Assembly (NCBI GenBank): GCA_030431435.1
Contig: JAUIJI010000002.1
Location: 1 to 56,665 of the forward strand
Length of the DNA: 56,665 nucleotides
Direction: 5' to 3'
From: Alphaproteobacteria bacterium
GTDB taxonomy: Bacteria; Pseudomonadota; Alphaproteobacteria; Sphingomonadales; Sphingomonadaceae
Below, piece by piece: positions 53,430 through 56,665 of the stretch (position 1 is the first letter of the stretch; each line of letters begins with the position of its first letter). The position numbers and the translations under genes were made by a program. The notes under the pieces were generated by a model that was not told the origin of the DNA, did no database searches, and worked only from the letters and a program-made list of their open reading frames with translations.

Positions 53430-54224
53430 ATGACCTTATTCCAGCAATTGCTGATCGCGGTGGTTCAGGGAACCACCGAATTCCTGCCGATTTCCTCGTC
53501 AGGGCATTTGATCCTGATTCCCTATCTCACCGATTTCGCTGATCAGGGTCCGATGATCGATGTGGCGGTGCACGTCGGCTCGCTTCTGGCGATCATCATC
53601 TATTTCTGGCGCGATGTGCTGGGGCTGGCGAAAGGCGGTTTCGCTACTGTCGGCATTGGCAAGGAGCCCGAGCAGCGGCGGTTGTTCCTGTGGGTGCTGG
53701 TGGGCACCATACCCGCAGTTGCACTGGGGCTGTTCCTCAAGCTGGGCGGTTATCTCGAAAGCTTCCGTTTCACTGATCTTGTGGCGATCAACCTCATCGT
53801 TTACGGCCTGCTGCTGGGTGCCGCAGACCACTTCGGCAAGCAGGAAAAGAGCTTCGAGGACGTGACGCTGCGCGATGCGATCCTTGTCGGCATCGCCCAG
53901 GCCATGGCGCTGATCCCCGGCACCAGCCGTTCCGGAGTGACCATGACGGCCGCCCGCGCGCTGGGATACAAGCGCGTGGAAGCGGCGCGCTTTTCCTTCC
54001 TGCTGGCGGTTCCTGCTGTGGCCGGGGCGGGCCTGCTTGCGGTGCTTGACCTGGCCGAAGCTTCTGCCGCGATGCAGTGGGATGCCTTCGTCACCGGCGT
54101 CTTCACCTTCATCGCTGCCTTTGCCACCATGGCCTTCCTGATGAACTTCCTGAAAAAGGCCTCGATGATGGTCTTCGTTGTCTATCGCGTGCTGATGGGC
54201 GTGGCGCTGCTGGTGATGTTCTAG
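53430..54224 (+). CDS. uppP: Undecaprenyl-diphosphatase (UppP/BacA)
   Basis: 264 residues with about eight helices. The two conserved motifs are present: GTTEFLPISSSGHLILIP (near 14-31) and LIPGTSRSGVTMTAARALG (near 160-178). It recycles undecaprenyl diphosphate to the monophosphate carrier needed for peptidoglycan and for the lipid-linked EPS repeat units made by region 1. It is preceded by a terminator hairpin, so it has its own promoter or belongs to a short unit with the next gene. Confidence 0.96.
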   Translation: MTLFQQLLIAVVQGTTEFLPISSSGHLILIPYLTDFADQGPMIDVAVHVGSLLAIIIYFWRDVLGLAKGGFATVGIGKEPEQRRLFLWVLVGTIPAVALGLFLKLGGYLESFRFTDLVAINLIVYGLLLGAADHFGKQEKSFEDVTLRDAILVGIAQAMALIPGTSRSGVTMTAARALGYKRVEAARFSFLLAVPAVAGAGLLAVLDLAEASAAMQWDAFVTGVFTFIAAFATMAFLMNFLKKASMMVFVVYRVLMGVALLVMF

Positions 54225-54304
54225 GCCACCGCCTTCGGGAAGGCGCTTGGAACCGGGGCCGCTTCCTTGCGTTTTTCCAGTGTTATGAGCGCAGGATTGG
54301 AACA

Positions 54305-54574
54305 ATGGGCCTGATATTTGTCACCTTGTTGGGGGCGATTCTCGGCTGGATTTCTTCGATTATTCGCCGTGTGGACAACAGGCGCGGCCTCTCGCGTAAC
54401 ATCATTGCCGGTATCGCCGGTGCGTGGCTTGGCGGAATCTCCAGCAAGTCTCTGTTTGGAAACGAAATTTCCCTCCTCCAGTCAGCCAGTGTCGATGCGC
54501 TGTTGATTTCTCTGATTGGTGCGTTAGCCCTGTTGCTCTCGGTAAACCTGTTGCATCGCAGCGAAATGCGCTAA
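54305..54574 (+). CDS. GlsB/YeaQ/YmgE-like small membrane protein
   Basis: 89 residues with three helices. LIFVTLLGAILGWISSIIRR, the loop NRRGLSRNIIAGIAGAWLGG and a last helix ALLISLIGALALLLSVNLL match the Transgly_assoc family (GlsB/YeaQ), small stress-related inner-membrane proteins of unknown activity. The longer frame from 54077 lies inside uppP and was rejected. It lies 80 bp downstream of uppP. Confidence 0.78.
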   Translation: MGLIFVTLLGAILGWISSIIRRVDNRRGLSRNIIAGIAGAWLGGISSKSLFGNEISLLQSASVDALLISLIGALALLLSVNLLHRSEMR

Positions 54575-54650
54575 GGGGGATGCCGAAGGGGCTACGGGCT
54601 CATTCATTCGGGGCGGCACTTGCCGCCTCAAGTCTTGAAGGGGAATACTG

Positions 54651-54899
54651 ATGAAGAAGATTATCGCTGTTGCATCGGCTGCTGTTCTCGGCCTCGGCCT
54701 GACCGCTTGCGCCGCTGAAGAAGAAGCACCGGCTGAAGAAGCCATGGAAGAAGCTGTTGACGCCATGGACGAAGCCGAAGGCGCCATGGACGAAGCTGCT
54801 GCTGAAATGGAAGCAGGCGCTGAAGAAGCTGGCGAAGCTGCTGAAGAAGCTGTCGAAGACGCCGAAGGCGCCATGGATGAAGCTGCCGAAGAAATGTAA
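54651..54899 (+). CDS. Small acidic repeat lipoprotein
   Basis: 82 residues. A lipoprotein signal (KKIIAVASAAVLGLGLTAC, Cys at about 20) is followed by about 60 residues composed almost only of Glu, Ala, Asp, Met, Gly and Val. There are repeated units such as DAMDEAEGAMDEAA and VEDAEGAMDEAAEE, expected to form a long acidic amphipathic helix. Function is unknown; periplasmic scaffold or metal-binding roles are possible. The SD is AAGGGGAA. A strong terminator follows. Confidence 0.75.
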   Translation: MKKIIAVASAAVLGLGLTACAAEEEAPAEEAMEEAVDAMDEAEGAMDEAAAEMEAGAEEAGEAAEEAVEDAEGAMDEAAEEM

Positions 54900-54928
54900 T
54901 CGGCAGCTCCATACCGGAGCAATAGAGA

Positions 54929-54970
54929 AGGGCCGGTCCTGCAAGCGCAGGGCCGGCCCTTTCTCTTTGC
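54929..54970 (+). terminator. Rho-independent terminator after the acidic lipoprotein gene
   Basis: AGGGCCGGTCCTGC (54929-54942) pairs with GCAGGGCCGGCCCT (54947-54960), with one G-T wobble and a four-base loop, followed by TTTCTCTTT. On the other strand it also faces the end of the minus-strand lipoprotein gene and may act in both directions. Confidence 0.82.
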
Positions 54971-54980
54971 GGTACCGCCC

Positions 54981-55196
54981 CTAGTCGGCGGACTGCGAAT
55001 CCTCGGTGGCGGGGGACTGTTCGCCCGGTTCTGCCAGCACTTCGGCAGGCAGTCGCTGCTGGTCGAGCATCTCTGCCGCTTCGTCCAGCGCCCGCGCCTC
55101 GCCCACGCTCACGCCGCCGGGGCCCGGATCATTGTCCGATGCCCCGCATCCGCAGAGCAGCATGGCGCAGCCAAGGGCGAGGGCGTTGCGGGTCAC
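54981..55196 (-). CDS. Small lipoprotein of unknown function
   Basis: 71 residues. The signal TRNALALGCAMLLCGCGASD has a lipobox LLCGC (lipid Cys about residue 17), followed by a polar acidic region (GEARALDEAAEMLDQQ and onwards). No family is recognised. It overlaps the upstream lipoprotein gene by four bases (ATGA at 55193), so the two form a coupled unit on the minus strand. Confidence 0.65.
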   Translation of the reverse strand: MTRNALALGCAMLLCGCGASDNDPGPGGVSVGEARALDEAAEMLDQQRLPAEVLAEPGEQSPATEDSQSAD

Positions 55197-55480
55197 TCGG
55201 TCTCTGCCTCGGCCTCGGCTTCGGCAGCGTCCGCTTCGACGATGTCTTCAGCCGCTTCGGCAGCTTCCATCGCATCCATTTCACCAGCCTCTTCCAGCGC
55301 GGCTTCGTCTCCCGCAACAGCCTCATCCGCGACCGGCTCTGGCGTGTCCGTCAGCGCCTGGTCAGCCGGCATTTCTACCGTGTCGGCGATGGCATCCTCG
55401 GATGCATCGGTGGTTGAGCCACAAGCAGCCAGCGCCAGCGAAGAGGCGGCGGCGAGGGCGATGGTGGAAAGTGTCTTCAT
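55193..55480 (-). CDS. Small acidic lipoprotein
   Basis: 95 residues. The signal KTLSTIALAAASSLALAAC has lipobox ALAAC (Cys about 20), followed by an Asp/Glu/Ala-rich tail that ends EAEAEAETE. ATG 55480 is preceded by GGAGA; the longer frame to 55774 has no support and overlaps recQ. In composition it resembles the acidic lipoprotein at 54651, so the two may be distant paralogues or have converged. Function is unknown. Confidence 0.7.
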   Translation of the reverse strand: MKTLSTIALAAASSLALAACGSTTDASEDAIADTVEMPADQALTDTPEPVADEAVAGDEAALEEAGEMDAMEAAEAAEDIVEADAAEAEAEAETE

Positions 55481-55601
55481 CGATCGGTTCTCCGTAAGTG
55501 AATCTTTGCCGGACAAGTTACAGCACGCAGCGGGGGAATAAAGGCGCAAAACGCGCATGTCCCGGTTCATCCCGAAGCGCCGCTGTGGCAAACCGCCGAA
55601 T

Positions 55602-56665
55602 ATGGCTTCTTCCGCCCTCGCCACCACCACCGCCCCGCCAGCGGCGCATGAGGCATTGCGCACGGTCTTCGGCTTCGAGGCTTTTCGCGGGGTGCAGGAG
55701 GATGTGCTCGCCCGGGTGATGGCGGGTGAGAGCACGCTGGCGATCATGCCCACGGGTGCGGGCAAGTCGCTCACTTACCAGCTTCCCGCCACGCTGATGG
55801 AGGGGACATGCGTGGTCATCTCGCCCTTGATCGCGCTGATGCATGACCAGCTGCGCGCCGCCCGCGCCAACGGAATTCGTGCCGCCACGCTTACCAGTGT
55901 CGATGCCGACTGGCGCGAAACGCAGGACGCGTTCCGCAATGGCGAGCTGGACCTGCTCTACGTCGCGCCCGAGCGCGCCAGCCAGCCGCATTTCCGCGAG
56001 TTGCTTTCGCAAGGCCGGATCGCGCTGTTCGCGGTGGACGAGGCGCATTGCGTTTCTGAATGGGGGCATGATTTCCGCCCGGACTATCGCCAGCTCCGCC
56101 CGCTGATGGACCAGTTTGCAGGCGTGCCGCGCCTTGCGCTCACCGCTACCGCCGATGCCCACACCCGCAAGGATATTCTCCACCAGCTGGGCATTGCCGA
56201 AGAAGGCATGATCGTCGCCGGGTTCGACAGGCCCAATATCCGCTATGCCATCCGCCACCGACAGGGCTTGCAAGGTCAGCTGGCGCGGCTGATGGCAGAG
56301 CATCCCGGCCCCGGCATCATCTACGCCCCCACGCGGCGCAAGGTGGAGGAGTTGGCTGACAAGCTGGCGAGCGCCACGGGCCGCACCGTGCTGCCTTATC
56401 ATGCAGGCCTGCCGCCGGAACAGCGCGCGGCTAACCAGTCCGCCTTCGTGGCGAGCGAGGATATGGTGGTGGTCGCCACCATCGCTTTCGGCATGGGGAT
56501 CGACAAGCCGGACGTGCGCTTCGTCGCCCATGCCGGCATCCCCAAGTCGATCGAGGCCTATTACCAGGAAACCGGCCGCGCGGGCCGCGATGGCGATCCG
56601 GCGCAAGCGGTGATGTTCTGGAGTGCGGGCGATTTCGCGCAGGCCCGTCTGAGGTTGGGCGAAGT
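55602..56665 (+). CDS. recQ: ATP-dependent DNA helicase RecQ, 3' end outside window
   Basis: 354 codons are present. RecA-like domain 1 has FGFEAFRGVQEDVLARVM (near 23), Walker A IMPTGAGKSLTYQLPA (near 49), VISPLIALMHDQ and the DEAH box AVDEAHCVSEWGHDFRPDYR (near 147). Domain 2 begins with RPNIRYAIRHR, GIIYAPTRRKVEELAD and GMGIDKPDVRFVAHAG. It unwinds DNA in recombination and fork repair. The RQC and HRDC domains, if present, lie beyond the window end. It is divergent from the lipoprotein gene at 55480. Confidence 0.95.
   Translation, partial: MASSALATTTAPPAAHEALRTVFGFEAFRGVQEDVLARVMAGESTLAIMPTGAGKSLTYQLPATLMEGTCVVISPLIALMHDQLRAARANGIRAATLTSVDADWRETQDAFRNGELDLLYVAPERASQPHFRELLSQGRIALFAVDEAHCVSEWGHDFRPDYRQLRPLMDQFAGVPRLALTATADAHTRKDILHQLGIAEEGMIVAGFDRPNIRYAIRHRQGLQGQLARLMAEHPGPGIIYAPTRRKVEELADKLASATGRTVLPYHAGLPPEQRAANQSAFVASEDMVVVATIAFGMGIDKPDVRFVAHAGIPKSIEAYYQETGRAGRDGDPAQAVMFWSAGDFAQARLRLGE

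Overview
The window looks like chromosomal DNA of an alphaproteobacterium of the order Sphingomonadales, probably the family Erythrobacteraceae. The reasons are high GC with little intergenic space, an rnd-lptC-lptA order, exosortase-A-type glycosylation genes, an intracellular PHB depolymerase, and many small sphingomonad-style lipoprotein and membrane ORFs. This assignment comes from gene content and remembered family resemblance; no database search was run. No tRNA, rRNA, CRISPR array or recognisable insertion sequence was found.

Region 1 (about 1-27958) is a large exopolysaccharide locus. It begins on the minus strand with a fused Alg14/Alg13-like glycosyltransferase (cut by the window edge) and a four-helix membrane protein. 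A divergent plus-strand operon follows: outer-membrane export lipoprotein (GumB/Wza type), Wzz/BY-kinase co-polymerase, GT4, GT2, polysaccharide deacetylase and an FkbH-like HAD-IIIC protein with a cysteine-rich N-terminus. Next come a Wzy-like polymerase (-), a two-gene module resembling a phage or gene-transfer-agent head spike (spike base plus beta-helix protein, +), a Wzx flippase (-), a methyltransferase and a WsaF-like glycosyltransferase (+). A long minus-strand run then holds an ABC exporter, an NTP_transf_5 protein, rfbA-rfbC-rfbD-rfbB (dTDP-L-rhamnose), a methyltransferase and an acyltransferase. A small secreted protein with its own promoter and terminator, a second O-antigen-ligase-type protein and a TPR-like protein close the locus. 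Together these genes describe a Wzx/Wzy-type pathway for a rhamnose-containing, probably acylated and methylated polymer. The initiating phosphoglycosyltransferase and the cognate phosphatase are not in the window.

Region 2 (27965-36000) is mostly housekeeping: lptA, lptC, an RNase D-like exonuclease, ung, a DksA/TraR zinc-finger gene with a broken copy of its 5' end about 700 bp upstream, a GT-C type membrane glycosyltransferase, a TauD/TfdA dioxygenase, a GNAT acetyltransferase and an acyltransferase. A 265-bp element with 31-bp terminal inverted repeats fills the rnd/ung intergenic region.

Region 3 (36001-47748) holds gltD-gltB, a 614-residue acidic membrane protein, and an exosortase-A-associated glycosyltransferase and O-glycosylation ligase pair without the exosortase. 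Region 4 (47761-56665) holds phaZ, an MsbA-like ABC transporter, an M13 metallopeptidase, uppP, a GlsB-like protein, three small lipoproteins and the start of recQ.

The most notable observations are the spike-like pair embedded in the polysaccharide locus, and a palindromic TGCAWTGCA motif that occurs four times, each time in a leader region (three in the EPS locus, one upstream of phaZ). The motif is compatible with a PhaR-type regulator linking polymer storage with EPS production.
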